This document shows positions 10,757 through 23,946 of a stretch of DNA of 64,000 nucleotides, piece after piece (positions within the stretch are counted from its first letter, which is position 1; every line of letters starts with the position of its first letter). Made by a program: the position numbers and the translations under genes. The notes beneath the pieces are model-generated. The model was not told the origin of the DNA and did no database searches. It saw only the letters and a program-made list of their open reading frames with translations. This DNA is from Mesostigma viride (lineage: Eukaryota > Streptophyta > Mesostigmatophyceae > Mesostigmatales > Mesostigmataceae), in assembly GCA_009746045.1 (NCBI GenBank), contig RPFO01000256.1, positions 72,501 through 136,500 on the forward strand, read 5' to 3'.

Positions 10757-13700
10757 ATGAAGGAAAAAGACAGCTCGGAAGAGCTGCTGTTGAAAAAGAA
10801 GTACGACCAACTCCGCTTGAAAAAGGTTCGTTTTGCCGCTTATTTGCTATTGTCGGCACTATTGCGGTTATGGCGATGGTTTCACGAGTCATTAACTGCT
10901 CTTGCTCTTCGTGCGCGATGGAACCGCGGTAGGCTCCTCCGGCCGGCCGCTTAGAGGAAATTAATTTTCCCGCATTGTCATTTCCCCATAATTTTCGAAC
11001 AGGAAAAGCGGGAGCAGGGGCAAAGCGAGAAGAAGGCTGGCGTGGCTGGGCAGCCACCTCAACCGGCCAAGAAGGCTTTCGAGCGGGATGGCAAACCCAA
11101 GCCAAGTATATCTGCTTCCGAGGCAGAGGCCCATGAGGCGGCCAGAAGGATACTATCCGCCGGGGCGGTACGTCCCTCAACGATTTTCTCCGCTGCATGT
11201 GCCCCCATTTCTCGTCAATTCCTACAAGCATGCCCACAAGGCACAACGCCGACGTGTACACCTCCCTGCATACCTTTCGTCCTGCGCCAATTCGCCCAGC
11301 TACACCGCTCCTCCAACGCTCCCTCACCTCGACCTATCTGACTTCTGCCTTTCTTTTATCCTCACCTTTTTCCTGACTTATTTCCTATTTTTGGCACGCC
11401 CCGCTCCCTCAGGCCGAGCCATCCTCCTCCCCTGTGACCCTCCCCAAGCCGCCTTCGGGGCAAAAGCTGCCCACGGACGCCCCTCCCGCCGTGCCCGCGG
11501 CCGGTTTCAAGCGTCCCAGCGTCCAAAAGCGACGGCTCCCCGAGCGAGTCACTGAGGCAGGGGCACCCCCTCCCTTATCAAGTTCCCACCCACCCCCGGC
11601 CCCCGCCATCGTCGACACCCCCATGGCGGACGCATCGCTGGAGGATCACGAGATACCCCCCGAGCCAGCATTCAAGCGCGCCAGGGTGGAGCCCAGGGGC
11701 GAGGGGAGGGGAGAGGGGAGGGGGGAGGGGAGGGGGGAGGGGAGGGGGGGCCGGAGGGGCGGCGTGGAGCCGCACGCGCGCCGCCCTCGCGAGAGCAAAG
11801 GGGCGGCGATCTTTGTGGGGGACTTGGAGCCTGGCACGGGCAAGGAGGAGTTGAGAGAGGCATTTACGTCGTTTGGGGAGGTGAGGCGAATAAATAAATT
11901 TATCAAAATTATTTTCAGAGGCGTGGGCTTGCGGGTTGATGGAGCATGGCGTGTTTGTGCATGGCATGCTGTTGGTGGCATGGGCAGTGATGAATCGAGG
12001 GGATTGTTGACGTCGTTTGGGGAGGGGATGTGTGGCGCTACGAAATTTAGATCATGGGACCGATGCTTGGGATAACGTTGCTGTAAGGTAGCACGGGCGA
12101 GGAGGGGTTGAGAGAGGCATGTCCGTCATCTTGGGGAGGTGAGGCGGTGGATGAGGGGAGTCATTTGGCGAGGTTATGCGTGGGGCTGTTGAATTCTGTA
12201 CCATTGGTGTGTTGGTGCATGGCATGCTGTTGGTGGCGTGGGCAAGGAAGATCTGGGGGCTGAATGACCCCTATTGGCGAGAATAGGCGTGGCGTCCAGT
12301 GCTCCGTGGTCCCCCGATGGGGACACGAGACTAGTAAGTACATTAATGGAGGCGGTGCGTTGTGCGTGGATGCAGCATGGCGTGTTGGTCTAGCTTGCTC
12401 TTGGTGTCAGGTGTCAGGGCCAAGGAGGAGGAGTGCTTTCACGGGATGCGTTTGCATTGCTTGGGTGAGGCATGGCGTTGTTCGCGTTCCTGCAGCATGG
12501 CACCATGCATGTGGTGCTCCTGCAGGTTCAATGATGCAGGCACCAGGACCAGGATTGCAGCACGTGCTTTTTTTTTTGTCTGCGCCGTGGATGTATCTTC
12601 TTTGGTCGGCTTTCATCTCTCGTTGCGTGCGGGCCATGAGCCTCCCTGTGGGTGCACCGTCCTCCTCGGGGTGGGTGTTGTGCGTATATCTCACTCTCTT
12701 GTCTGTGCCATTTCTCCTATCTGCCTCCTATCTGCAAACTATGCTGTTGTCCTCCACCCCTTCCCTACCCCTCCATCCTGCCCACATTCCTGTCATACAT
12801 TTTTTCCTCAATCAAAGGTGCTTCCTTATCCATGCATGTTCCACTCCCATTATCAATTAGTGTTCAATCATACTCCACTCCCATTTGCACCCATTGATCA
12901 ATTAGTTAACAGCACGTGACTGTATCACTTGGGTCCCGAATTCCCAATAAAGGAACCGTCTACCCCTAGCGCACAAAGAGGAGGGAGAACGCCCTAGCCT
13001 CTCTCACTGCCATCATGAGCACCCATGGCCTATCAAAAACTTGTCCATCCCCCCCTCCCACGTGCGCTGATTTGTCCTTCCCCTCTACCCCGCACTTCTC
13101 TCCTCGGCACTATCGCCGCCAGCATATCTTGTGCAACTTCCCCTCAGGGCCTGCCGTCTTTCAATTGGCGTTCTCTCTTTCATTCTCAGTATTGAGAGGG
13201 TTTCAATAGGTTGTCCTCTCACCACCATCCTGCTCCCTGTCCTGCACCAACTTTTTCTGTTTTTGGATGTGCCATCCTTCATGCACAATTCACGCGTGTT
13301 TATTGCGTTGGGGTTCATTGCGAAATCGATTGCCTTTGTTCACTTTTTAATGCCTCTTCATCCCTGCCCTCTCCTCCGTCCCGTCGTCTCAACGTCCCCC
13401 GGCCTCCTTTCCTCCCCGCTGCCCCCTGCCCCCTGCTGCCAGATCGAGGAAGTACGTGTCATCGAGGGCATGTGCTATGGGTTTGTGACATTCACGAGCA
13501 TGGACATGGCCCAAGCCGCAATTGCCGCCTGCGACGCCCGCATCGTGAATGTGGGGGGGGCGACCGTGCGCGGGGCATGGGCCCACGGATCCATGCCCCG
13601 TTGGAAAACTGAGACGGGGGCCGACCCCGACGCGGTCGTGGGCATCGAGCCTCGCATACTCGGGCATTACCTGGGGGAGGACGCCCCCGAGACGGTCGTG

Positions 13701-13865
13701 GGTATTCTGGCATCTGGGCCAGTAAAGGGCGCGAAAGCCACCATGGTCTCGCACGCGATTATTGCCGCGGAGGTCGCAGCGCGGGTGGACCCCGCGAGTA
13801 TTCCCAAGACGCCCGGTCCTGCGGTGGCAGACCGGCAGCTGGTTGCGTATGATGACTTGTTTTGA
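10757..13865 (+). CDS. RNA-binding protein with a single TIA-1-like RRM
   Basis: Four exons: 10757-10825, 11003-11167, 11413-11880 and 13443-13865, all phase 0, giving about 374 residues. The first 80 residues are highly charged (KKKYDQLRLKK, EKREQGQSEKK) and may be helical. A Pro-rich part and an RGEG/GRG run follow, then one RRM split between exons 3 and 4: RNP2 is IFVGDL, RNP1 is CYGFVTF, and the domain closes with VRGAWAHG. This resembles the third RRM of TIA-1-type proteins (IEEVRVI..GYGFV). The acidic C-terminus ends YDDLF. RRMs of this type bind U-rich RNA in splicing or stability control; the exact role here is unknown. Exon 1 begins at the first in-frame ATG; an upstream non-coding exon is possible. 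Confidence 0.75.
11697..11760 (+). repeat. GGGGAG-rich coding repeat (RGEG run)
   Basis: Units of gaggggag/ggggagggg inside exon 3 of the RRM gene encode alternating Arg-Gly-Glu-Gly. Length variation here would keep the frame only in multiples of three. Confidence 0.75.
11834..12350 (+). repeat. About 257-bp duplication of the exon 3 / 5' splice-site junction
   Basis: Positions 11834-11888 (exon 3 end plus gtgaggcg) recur at 12091-12146 with most bases unchanged, including the ttgagagaggcat core and the GAG|GTGAGG splice site. A weaker copy is at 11998-12030. The linked text catgctgttggtggc occurs at 11965 and 12222, also about 257 bp apart. So a unit of about 257 bp was duplicated in the intron and partly decayed. 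Confidence 0.75.
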
Positions 13866-13890
13866 TCATGAGTTCTCTGCCGCTTATATT

Positions 13891-14041
13891 AATTAATTAA
13901 TTAATCTCGTGCTCCCGTTGGGGAGTCACGGAGCATTAACCCCGATGGAAGGATGGATGGGTGGGTACACGCAATCCTACCGTTCTAAGCTATCTACAAA
14001 ACAGTCCTACTATAGATCTATGGTGCCCGGGACCCTAGGGG
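13891..14041 (-). mobile_element. 5'-truncated LINE family A copy with 11-bp target duplication
   Basis: Begins with a (TTAA)n tail, then the reverse complement of the 3' end seen at about 23740-23835 (ctcgtgctcccgttgggg). It is flanked by ccgcttatatt at 13880-13890 and 14042-14052. Only about 150 bp of the 3' untranslated end is present. Confidence 0.75.
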
Positions 14042-14051
14042 CCGCTTATAT

Positions 14052-14087
14052 TATCAAGGAGACAACCAGCGCAGGCCAGAAATCGAT
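14052..14087 (-). mobile_element. 36-bp remnant of the Penelope-like element 3' end
   Basis: The text gagacaaccagcgcaggcca is shared with the 3' ends of the Penelope-like copies at 15597, 23947 and 33497. It is flanked by a 10-bp direct repeat, ccgcttatat, at 14042-14051 and 14088-14097. An extreme 5' truncation of a retro-inserted copy fits. Confidence 0.65.
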
Positions 14088-14162
14088 CCGCTTATATGAT
14101 GCTTGTAACTCGCAAACTCAATTTCCTTGAATGACGTGATTTGTGATGCATTTGTGACGCAT

Positions 14163-14905
14163 TAATTTATTAATTAATTAAATTAATCAAGTAATGTGCA
14201 TTGTAGCTTTCACATTAAAACTTTCGTCGGCGGAGCCCATTTCGGAAGAACCAAGGGTTCGAAGAAAGGGCGAAGCAAATTTTTTTAGTCAGCGTGTGAA
14301 GAGGGGACGCAATTTGAGCACTTCCATGCGTCCAGGCATAGTTGATGTGCAGTGGGATGGAATGGATGGTGTAAGCTATCTAGGTCCTAGTTACAGGGTT
14401 GTGGGTACCACGGCCCGAATCGCTATGAATGCCATACGCGGTCACACGCGGAGCCCCCACAGACTTGGGGGTGGTCTCCTTCATCACTACTTGCCATCTA
14501 TCCTTGCGTACCATCTGCCTCCAGATTACAGACAAACCAGGAGGCTGCCCGGGTGTGAGCCCGTCACGTCTAGTGTAGCACATGTCCATATGCCGAGTCT
14601 ATCACGAAAAGTCCACGGGTGGCGGCCCTGCCGCGCACGACCTGGGGCACGCCAGGTGAGGACATATCCCCCCGGCTGGGCGGCCGGGCTTGGTGCCAGC
14701 TAGTCTATCTGATGTGTCTACCTGATCTGTGCGGGCCAGGTGGGTGCCCGGCTAGGCCCAGGCGCCTGTGCCTAGTAATGTGGGAGACATAGGGCAAATC
14801 AGCGTACAAATCCTAATGTGCAAACGTACCAAAGGGGATGTTAAGGGCCTTGCGCAGCATCTTGGTGACGTTGCCGTCGAGTCGTTGCTCCAGCTCCTGC
14901 GTCGA
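14163..14905 (-). pseudogene. LINE 3' fragment (family A type), decayed
   Basis: The tail attaattaattaaattaat lies at 14163-14190. The block 14330-14640 is homologous, in reverse, to 32500-32800, the C-terminal end of ORF2 plus 3' UTR. At 14830-14890 the minus strand reads QRLDGNVTKMLRKALN, matching the region after the LINE reverse transcriptase (compare LDGTVYRMLRQVLN at 27.6 kb). Internal sequence between these parts is missing or too diverged. Confidence 0.6.
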
Positions 14906-14915
14906 GTCGTTGCTC

Positions 14916-15440
14916 TAGATTAAATTAAAATTAAATTATAACATGCCTCTGTTGGGAGATCATGTAGCACATACTCCTTGCTGGGTGGGTGGAGGTGGAC
15001 GAAGCCGCGCAATCGAACAAACCTATCTCTAAGCTATCTAGTCTAGAAAAGCCTAACTACACTTCTCAGCAAAACGCCCCTTCCTCTTGGGGGTAGGTGG
15101 CTTGCCCAAAGGGGCTGGCGTGTGGGCCTGGACAATCTTCTGCCACCTCGTCTTGTTCTGCATGGCAGTCCAAGAAGGGAGAGGGAGTGGATGCGGTGTT
15201 CAAACTGGGCTGGGACCACTAGGTCGACCAGCTAGCTACATCTGGGTGTAGTTCATGGCAGGTTTACCTAGCTTCCTAGGAATGTCCTTGGGGCCGAGGC
15301 CAGGTCAAGATATGCCGCCCTGGTTGGCCAAGCCGCTGGGGGCCGGCCAGACCAAGGGCGGTGTCAACCTGGCAAATGCTATCCTACGCTGCGCCTAATC
15401 TCGTCCGAAATACGAGGCATCTCTGATACAAAGACTCTAA
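14916..15440 (-). pseudogene. LINE family B 3' fragment, 5'-truncated
   Basis: Starts with the AT tail (attaaattaaaattaaatt) and then matches 26998-27550 closely, including the end of ORF2. Homology stops at about 15440. No open frame is kept. Confidence 0.7.
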
Positions 15441-16769
15441 TGACCTATGCCCGATATCATATGCTCGATATCGAACTATCTCTAGATCAGTTGTCCTTAA
15501 TAATGGAAAGGATGCACAACAAGATGGCCTGTCACCAGGTCTTAAAACCACCAATGCACGCAGCCCTCCGGTAGAGAAGGCACGAGTCACCCTACATCAA
15601 AGAGACAACCAGCGCAGGCCAGAAATCGGGAGAATCCGGACCATGGTAGCTCGAGCCTGCCGTTATCTTTTCCGCGTTTTCGAGTCGTTCAGGATGATGA
15701 AGATGAATGGTGATGGAAATGTGTATCCTTGTGCATTGAAATTATGGCTGGCTTACGTGTGGAGCGACTAGATGACCTAGACGGTGGGGCCGGAAACAGC
15801 ATGCTTGATCAGGGCGTGTGTTTCGAGCCTAACTGGCCGGGAGTGTCTAGTGGTGAGCACCATTGCTGCGATCGCTCTCCCACCATTTACGAGGAAATAC
15901 CCGCAAATGGAAAACCACTGAAAAGGTCTAGCTAGTCAGTCATCACGTTAGCCATGCCATGATTCCAAACGTCCAAGAACTGCACATGGTGCAAAGGCAA
16001 AAAGCCGGAGGACAGCACTTTCAAATGTGCGGCGGGAACCAAAAGCCCGCGGATGCCAGAAAACATCGTGTTGCGGCAGCGACGCGACGATGTGGACAAC
16101 GAATCCAGTGCCAAGCTCGGAACGGCCGCAAAGGAGATCTGGCATCACAGGGTTCAGATGTGCGGAGATACTATGCGATCCAGCCGGTCCACGACCTGTT
16201 TGTAGAGCTTGTGCCAAGGGGCAGCACCGAACAGATGTGGGTGACGTTGCAAAAAACATCGGACTTGACGGAGCATAATGGCTCGGTCATAGTCTTTGAC
16301 CAATAAACGCTGCAAGAGTTCAACAAGAGTCGTGATGAAATCAACACGATAAGAACAAAGACGGGAAAAACGATGTAACTGAGAAAGAACAACACCATAT
16401 TTTGCTGTGTGGGAAAGGAGACTGTGAATATCGGGGTAACGAATAAAAGGAATTTGCTGGTATTTAGGATCCTTGCGCTTATCATAGACAGCCGTACGCC
16501 AGCCCTTCTTGTTATGGGTAATGTTAAGATCGAGGTAATTGCAATGAGTATCCTCCGACGTGAGCTTTAATGTGAGGGACGCTTGCGGGTAGATGCCAGG
16601 CAGACCAGCGGTGATATACAAATGGGTTGCGAAATCAGGGTTGTCGAAAGCGATGACATCATCAATGTATCGACATGTATGGATAAAACGCCTGATGAGA
16701 ACATCATCGTTTGAGGCAATGACACATCAATCCGAAAACCCATTTTCTTCCCCTGGAAAATATTTGGTA

Positions 16770-17870
16770 TGGAATAATGGTCAGTTTGACCTCAAATTTG
16801 GAACCAAGGTTCCTTATCAGATATCTTATGATGCCATGTGGTCAAAAAAATTTTTGGGAGTTGGCAGCATGGTAACATGGTGACATTTGCTAGCAAAAAA
16901 TACCGTATTTTCAGCACTTTCTGGCATGTATGCAAATATAATGACATCAAATGAACTCAGTTGGGCCTTGAACTTTGCACATGTTCTAAACACATCCCAT
17001 GCAGCATGCCCACAAAGTTTCAGGCTGGTTGGATGACAAATTGGTGACAAATGCTAGCATAAATACCCAAAAAATGCAGTTTTTCATGGTTTTTTAACGG
17101 TTTTATCACACATATGCATACATAATGACACCAAATGAACTCAGTTGGGCCTGGAACTTTGCACATGTTCTAAACACATCCCATGCAGCATGCCCACAAA
17201 GTTTCAGGCTGGTTGGATGACAAATTGGTGACAAATGCTAGCATAAATACCCAAAAAATGCAGTTTTTCATGGTTTTCCAAGGGTTTTATCACACATATG
17301 CATACATAATGACACCAAATGAGCTCAGTTGGAGCTGGAACTTTGCACATGTTCTAAACACATCCCATGCAGCATGCCCACAAAGTTTCAGGCTGGTTGG
17401 ACGACAAAATGGTGACAAATGCAAGCATAAATACCCCCAAAATGCAGTTTTTCATGGTTTTCCGAGGGTTTTATCACACAAATGCATACATAATGACACC
17501 AAATGAGCTCAGTTGGAGCTGGAACTTTGCACATGTTCTAAACACATCCCATGCAGCATGCCCACAAAGTTTCAGGCTGGTTGGATGACAAAATGGTGAC
17601 TGATGCTAGCGACCCCCCCCCCCCCCAAATGTAGTTTTTCATGGTTTTCCAAGGGTTCCAACACATGGGTGCCTATATCAATGAACTCAGTTAAGCCTAG
17701 AACTTTGCACAGCTCATAAAAACATCTATGTTAACTGCCCACAAGAAATTCAGACTGTTTGCATGACAAATAGGTGACAGATGCTGGCAAACATAGCACA
17801 AAAAATGCAGTTCCTAGTAATTGTTTTTCAAGGGTTTCATCCCATAGTTGCATGTCAACCATTCCAGTTT
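16770..17870. repeat. 184-bp satellite, about six copies
   Basis: The landmark aa(c/g)tcagtt-type text ctcagttggg recurs at about 16956, 17140, 17324, 17509 and 17686, spacings of 184, 184, 185 and 177. The middle copies are nearly identical; the outer ones are diverged, as expected for unequal exchange. Confidence 0.9.
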
Positions 17871-18028
17871 GGGATATATAGTCAGGTTCCCAACAACACA
17901 TCTAGATGATATATTATGTGATATTGCAGGAAGGCAGACTTAGGGGCACACGCCCATGATACAACGTCAACATGTACATCAACAACACACACGTAACTTA
18001 GCTAATCTTCATAATAAAAAGCACACCT

Positions 18029-18514
18029 TCCCCACCCACCCACCCACCCACCCACCCACCCACCCACCCACCCACCCACCCACCCACCCACCCACCCACC
18101 CACCCACCCACCCACCCACCCACCCACCCACCCACCCACCCACCCACCCACCCACCCACCCACCCACCCACCCACCCACCCACCCACCCACCCACCCACC
18201 CACCCACCCACCCACCCACCCACCCACCCACCCACCCACCCACCCACCCACCCACCCACCCACCCACCCACCCACCCACCCACCCACCCACCCACCACCC
18301 ACCCACCCACCCACCACCCACCCACCCACCCACCCACCCACCCACCCACCCACCCACCCACCACCCACCCACCCACCCACCCACCCACCCACCCACCCAC
18401 CCACCCACCCACCCACCCACCCACCCACCCACCCACCCACCCACCCACCCACCCACCCACCCACCCACCCACCCACCACCCACCCACCCACCCACCCACC
18501 CACCCACCCACCCA
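18029..18514. repeat. (CCCA)n array, about 480 bp
   Basis: Nearly pure cacc units, with five one-base slips (caccaccc). Open frames on both strands are artefacts of the repeat. Confidence 0.95.
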
Positions 18515-18521
18515 TATAACC

Positions 18522-18770
<249 letters not shown>

Positions 18771-18785
18771 AGCACACACACAGTC

Positions 18786-19410
18786 ATGCCTTCCCTCCCT
18801 CCCTCCCTCCCTCCCTCCCTCCCTCCCTCCCTCCCTCCCTCCCTCCCTCCCTCCCTCCCTCCCTCCCTCCCTCCCTCCCTCCCTCCCTCCCTCCCTCCCT
18901 CCCTCCCTCCCTCCCTCCTCCCTCCCTCCCTCCCTCCCTCCCTCCCTCCCTCCCTCCCTCCCTCCCTCCCCCTCCTCCCTCCCTCCCTCCCCTCCCTCCC
19001 TCCCTCCCTCCCTCCCTCCCTCCCTCCTCCCTCCCTCCCTCCCTCCCTCCCTCCCTCCTCCCCCTCCCTCCCTCCCTCCCTCCCTCCCTCCCTCCCTCCC
19101 TCCTCCCTCCCTCCCTCCCTCCCTCCCTCCCTCCCTCCCTCCCTCCCTCCCTCCCTCCCTCCCTCCCTCCCTCCCTCCCTCCCTCCCTCCCTCCCTCCCT
19201 CCGCCCTCCCTCCCTCCCTCCCTCCCTCCCCCCTCCCTCCCTCCCTCCCTCCCTCCGCCCTCCCTCCCCCCCCACACCCCTCCCCCCCTCCCTCCCTCCC
19301 TCCCTCCCTCCCTCCCTCCCTCCCTCCCTCCCTCCCTCCCTCCCTCCCTCCCTCCCTCCCTCCCTCCCTCCCTCCCTCCCTCCCTCCCTCCCTCCCTCCC
19401 TCCCTCCCCC
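18786..19410. repeat. (CCCT)n array, about 620 bp
   Basis: Nearly pure ccct units with scattered slips to ccctcct and a small cccccccaca patch near 19267. All cytosines are on one strand in this and the two preceding arrays. Confidence 0.95.
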
Positions 19411-21976
19411 TCCCCCATCATTCATGCATCCGTTCATTCATGCATGCATCCACTCGTTCATTAACATGCCTCCGTCGGTCAGGGGTTCAAAATGATGCAA
19501 CAGACACCAGAAAAGGGAGAAGGAGCCGCCTCCCCAACGTGCCGCCCGGCGACGGCAGCGATGGGCCCAGGGGGGTAACTGTGCGCTTTGTCTTGTTCGC
19601 CGGGGTGCGCCGGCGGGGTGCGGGCACTGTCGCGTTTTATTTTGCCCGCCCGCCCCAGTCCTTGTCGCAGTGCCTCCTCAGGCCATGGCGGCAGGGTAAG
19701 AGTTCTTTTCGCCCGTCGCCGGACGCTTAAACCACTAGAATACGCCGGTTAATGACGATAAAAAAGCGGGTTACAACGATAGAAACCAGTAGATGTTGGT
19801 TCTCCCGCACCCCGGGCACACCTAAGACATCGCCAGCTAGCCCCGCCCGCAGTTCATGCAGCGGACAATGTTTACCCCCCCAAGGGAAGTCATAAATCTG
19901 CAAGAAATGGCGTAAAAGCGAATAAATCCACGACATGCATGGTTGCCCCTGTCGGCGCTCCTATAAATCTGACTTTTTCGGAAAAATTGCGTGCAACATG
20001 GAAACGCAAAATTAAGGGAATTCCAACATTAAATTTCTTCGAAATGATATAAGGAATCGTTCGAAAGTGTGCCCTCCCAACAGAAGCGTCTTAATCTACT
20101 CTGGAGGTTACCTTGAAAACACACGGGTAGCTGTGCGCGGCGTGCGAAACTGGCCACTGCTGCGTGTTTGCCCTCGCACCCTCCAAAAAAAGAACTGCTT
20201 TCGAACGTTTTTTTTTCAGAATAAATTTCCTTACGTGAATGCCGATCGAACAAGCGAAATCCGGTACGAAATGGCTTCCTAATTCCTGCACAGTAAATTT
20301 TCACGCCACCATAGCCTTCGCAATGAAATTTGCACTCAACATCTCCCGCGCGCACCGAATTTCGTCAATTTCACCCCGGATTTGCCGCGGACACTTTGGC
20401 GCGGCGTCGGATTGATGTGGAGATTCTCCATGAATGCAAGCTCATTAGTGTATAATAGATAGAGGTTTGCAAGGAGCCCGGCACAGTTAGTGCCCATAGG
20501 GATGCCGATAGCTTGTTGGTATACATTGCCCGCAAAACAGATGAAGGTGTTATCAACAAGATAAGAGATCCAATGAACAAGGTCAGCCTTCGTGATAATA
20601 TAATTATAACCATCCCGCACGATAGCACCTGCCGCGATCCCTGAGAGCCACGTTGCCGTGGGCTTGGTCTGAGAAACACGCACGTGCAGGTGGTTAATTG
20701 CGCCCGTGAGGCCTACGTGCATACAGACGAGTAAGGAGGCTATCTAGACGGGCTTTCAAATCGTGCAAATCTAGTGTGGTATATAGAGTGGTGAAATCAT
20801 AGGTGGCTATGGGCATAGGTATACGTTTCTCTGCTGCTGTCTTAGAACGGCTAAGGGCGGCAAGGCGTAGGCGTACTTGGGCTGAGTCTATGACGATCCA
20901 ACTACCAGCGCATTCATACCCGGCATTCGACAGCACCTCCACCCATAATGCATTGGCTTAGGGGAGAAGAGCATTCAAAGCATGGCAGATGAGTTTCGAG
21001 AGAGGCATCAGTGGGGCTGAATGCGACGCAGCAATGGTGCGCAAAGCAACAGGAGTTTTGTGCAGCTTAAGAGTGAGATACAGATATGGGAACGTAGTGG
21101 TGGTGGCGCGTCGCTGCCGCTTAAGGAATGCCCGAGCAAAAATGTTTTGGCTGTGCAGAAAAGCCCGATGAGCAGCAGTGATACTGGCGGTGGACTGTGC
21201 ACGCTGAACATAGGTAGGGCTGGACGCCAACTCGTGTTGCAAAGTAGCAAGGTAGTGCTTCTTGCATATAAAAGCAAAGTTGTTGGCACTCTTGTCAACA
21301 CACGTGATGATAAAGTCCTGCTTGAAGTGGTCAAGAAGTGCTTTATCTGTGGTGTTGAGCCAGGTGGTGCGGTGGACCTGCTGGAGACGGTAATCAAGCC
21401 TGGTGAGACGTGCATTGCATTCGTGAATGACGGCGCGAAACCACGGTTCCATGGCAAGGGGAGCAAGCTGTAGGTCCGTGCACATGGCATTGCAGAATTT
21501 GCGCAGTGATGTGGAGAGCAGTGCATTCACCTCTTTGGCACACGTGCGCTGGACCCACGGCCGAAACTTGGTGCCTTTGGCAAAAAGGTCTACAAGCGTG
21601 TGGCTCGGCAGGATGCTGAGGTCAGCGGTCATGACGTGCTGTGAGGTGGGATCACTGAGGTACTTGAAATACCGTTGTTGTTGGCAGGGGCAGGGCCCTG
21701 ACAAGATGGTGGCCAGCTCGGTGGGCGTTGTATCGCGGCTGACCTTCCCGTTGCTGAAAACCATTTGTCCCAAGGTGGGAGAGTAATGCCAGGCGGCAAT
21801 GGGAGTGCCGAAAGTGTTGCGCACCACGAGCGCGGCATCGCAGCCTGCACTTGCGGCAAATGCAGAATGTGTGGCAAACACAGCTCATCCATCGCAGCAT
21901 GAATGAAAGGTGAGATCAGTAAACGGCGCGGACGCAGTGCATCTGCATTCCCATTGACACGGTCCCATTGACACGG

Positions 21977-23835
21977 CATTCCCGTCTGACATGCCTCCTT
22001 TCACCTCTCGCGAGGTCACGGAGGCGGTCCAGCGCCTGCGTTATGACGCCGCCACCGGCTCTGACGAGATTCCGGCCGCAGTTGTAAAACTTGCAGCCGA
22101 ATTCGAGGACACAGGTGTTATGCTGCTCTTCCGGGACATCTGCAACCGCCTTCTGCTGTCGTCGCAACCACCTCCAGCGGCCTGGCAACACAGTTTTCGC
22201 ACGATGCTGTACAAGAACAAGGGGTCGCCTGCCGACCCCGGCAACTACAGAGGGGTGTGCATTCAAAGTGCCCCCCTCAAGCTTCTTATGCGGCTCATCC
22301 TGAACCGCCTGCGCACGGCCCTGGACGGTCACCTCAGCGAGACTCAGCACGGCTTCCGTTCAGGTCACAACACAGTACAGGCGCTCTTCGCTACTCGCCG
22401 ACTGGTGGAGGAACTGCAACGCCTTCAGCCTGGTGAGTCCCCTTTGCACCTTGTGCTGGTGGACTTCATCAAAGCCTTCGATTCGGTTTTCTGGCCTGCG
22501 CTTTGGGACATCCTCGAGTTGTTCCGGATCCCCCGCCCCCTGATTGCTGTCATCCGCAACCTGTATGAAGGGTCCACCACTTCGGTGCGCACTTCTTACG
22601 GGACCACGCCCCCATGCCCTTTACAGAAGGGTGTGTGGCAGGGCTGCGTGCTGTCGCCCTACCTGTTCATTATTGTTGTGGAATACGTAATGATTCAGGC
22701 GCGCAAGCGATTTGCCCGCATCGTGGGCAGGGAACCAGGAGTGCAGGTTGCTAACAAATTCTGGCATGGCGGTGCGGACACGGAGATTCGGCTAGCAGAC
22801 ATCATTTACGCAGACGACACCACCCTCTTTGAGGACACTGAGCACGTGCAGACATGGCTTGACTGCCTGGCTCTCGAGGCCCGTGCAGTGGGGCTTGAGG
22901 TCAGCAAGAAGACAGAGGCCCTGGCGGTTGGGCTCACCACCTCAGCGCCGCCCCTCTATCTCCTAGATGGCTCTCGAGTCCTGTATCGGGACCGCGTTAA
23001 GCTGCTGGGCAGCCTGCTCCCTAGCTGCGAGGTGGATGTGGACCACCGCATCTCCCTCGCCTGGCACGCTTTACGCCAGTACCGGGCCCTATGGCGCAAG
23101 CCCCTGGGCAAGATCGAGAAACAGGACCTGTTCAAGGTCCTCGTCCTTCCTGTTCTCACGTATGGCGCCGAGACGTGGACCCTCACCGCCGACCTGGCCC
23201 GCAAGCTGGACGGCGCGGTCATCAGCATGCTGCGTTCCATTTTCAGAGTAGGATATGCTGCTCATGTCCGCAATGAGGACCTGTACCAGGGCATGCCCTA
23301 TATCACCAGCACAAAAGCAACGCCGCCTGCAGCTAGTAGGGCACCTAGCTCGCACCAACCAGGTAGACACCTCACGTGGCCCCCCCGCAGGACTGCGACC
23401 AGCCCAGCCTGGCCGGCACCTCCTGACGTGGGCTGGGCCCAGTGATGTTAGACGCCGCAAGGCCCGCACCTTCAAAGAACAGCTAGTCGAGGACATGGGG
23501 GGCCTAGGCCTTTCCGTGATTTGGAAGAAGATGATGGACAAGGCCAAGTGGGCCCAGGTCATATAGAGGACAACGAGCCCCCCCCAGTGGGGAAGCGCCC
23601 GCGTGTGCAATCCCACGGGAGGCACGCTAGATAGCTCCCCTAGCTAGGGCAGCGTGCGGCTGCCTATAGATAGATGTTCTAGTTAGAATGTTGTTAGATA
23701 GATGTAGTATGTAGCCAATGTAGATAGATTAGACCGGTAGGAATGTGTGCACCCATCCATCCATCCATCGGGGTTAATGCTCCGTGACTCCCCAACGGGA
23801 GCACGAGTCTAATTAATTAATTAATTAATTTATTT
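21977..23835 (+). pseudogene. LINE family A reverse transcriptase, 5'-truncated and frameshifted
   Basis: The open frame 21991-23445 begins at the RT domain: TGSDEIPAAVVK, a palm core LVDFIKAFDSVFW, GVWQGCVLSPYLF, the catalytic IIYADDTTLF, and the RTE/CR1-like thumb (VLTYGAETWTL). One frameshift at about 23305 moves the last 80 residues (RRLQLVGHLARTNQ ... WAQVI) to the next frame, ending at 23566. The 3' UTR ends in a (TTAA)n tail. Target duplication attgacacgg lies at 21967-21976 and 23836-23845. The apurinic endonuclease part is missing. It inserted into Penelope-like copy 1. Confidence 0.8.
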
Positions 23836-23946
23836 ATTGACACGGTGCCGAATGATACGTGAGAGAAGGCCTCGCAGACTAGTGGCATGGGAGCGGGGGA
23901 CTTGCAGATCAGCTGGGGAGCACGACCCGACGGCAATGTGTAACTA

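Noticed and set aside
15729..16306. Small plus-strand frames duplicated at 24079-24656
   Set aside because: They are antisense to, or 3' UTR of, the Penelope-like reverse transcriptase and are repeated only because the element is.
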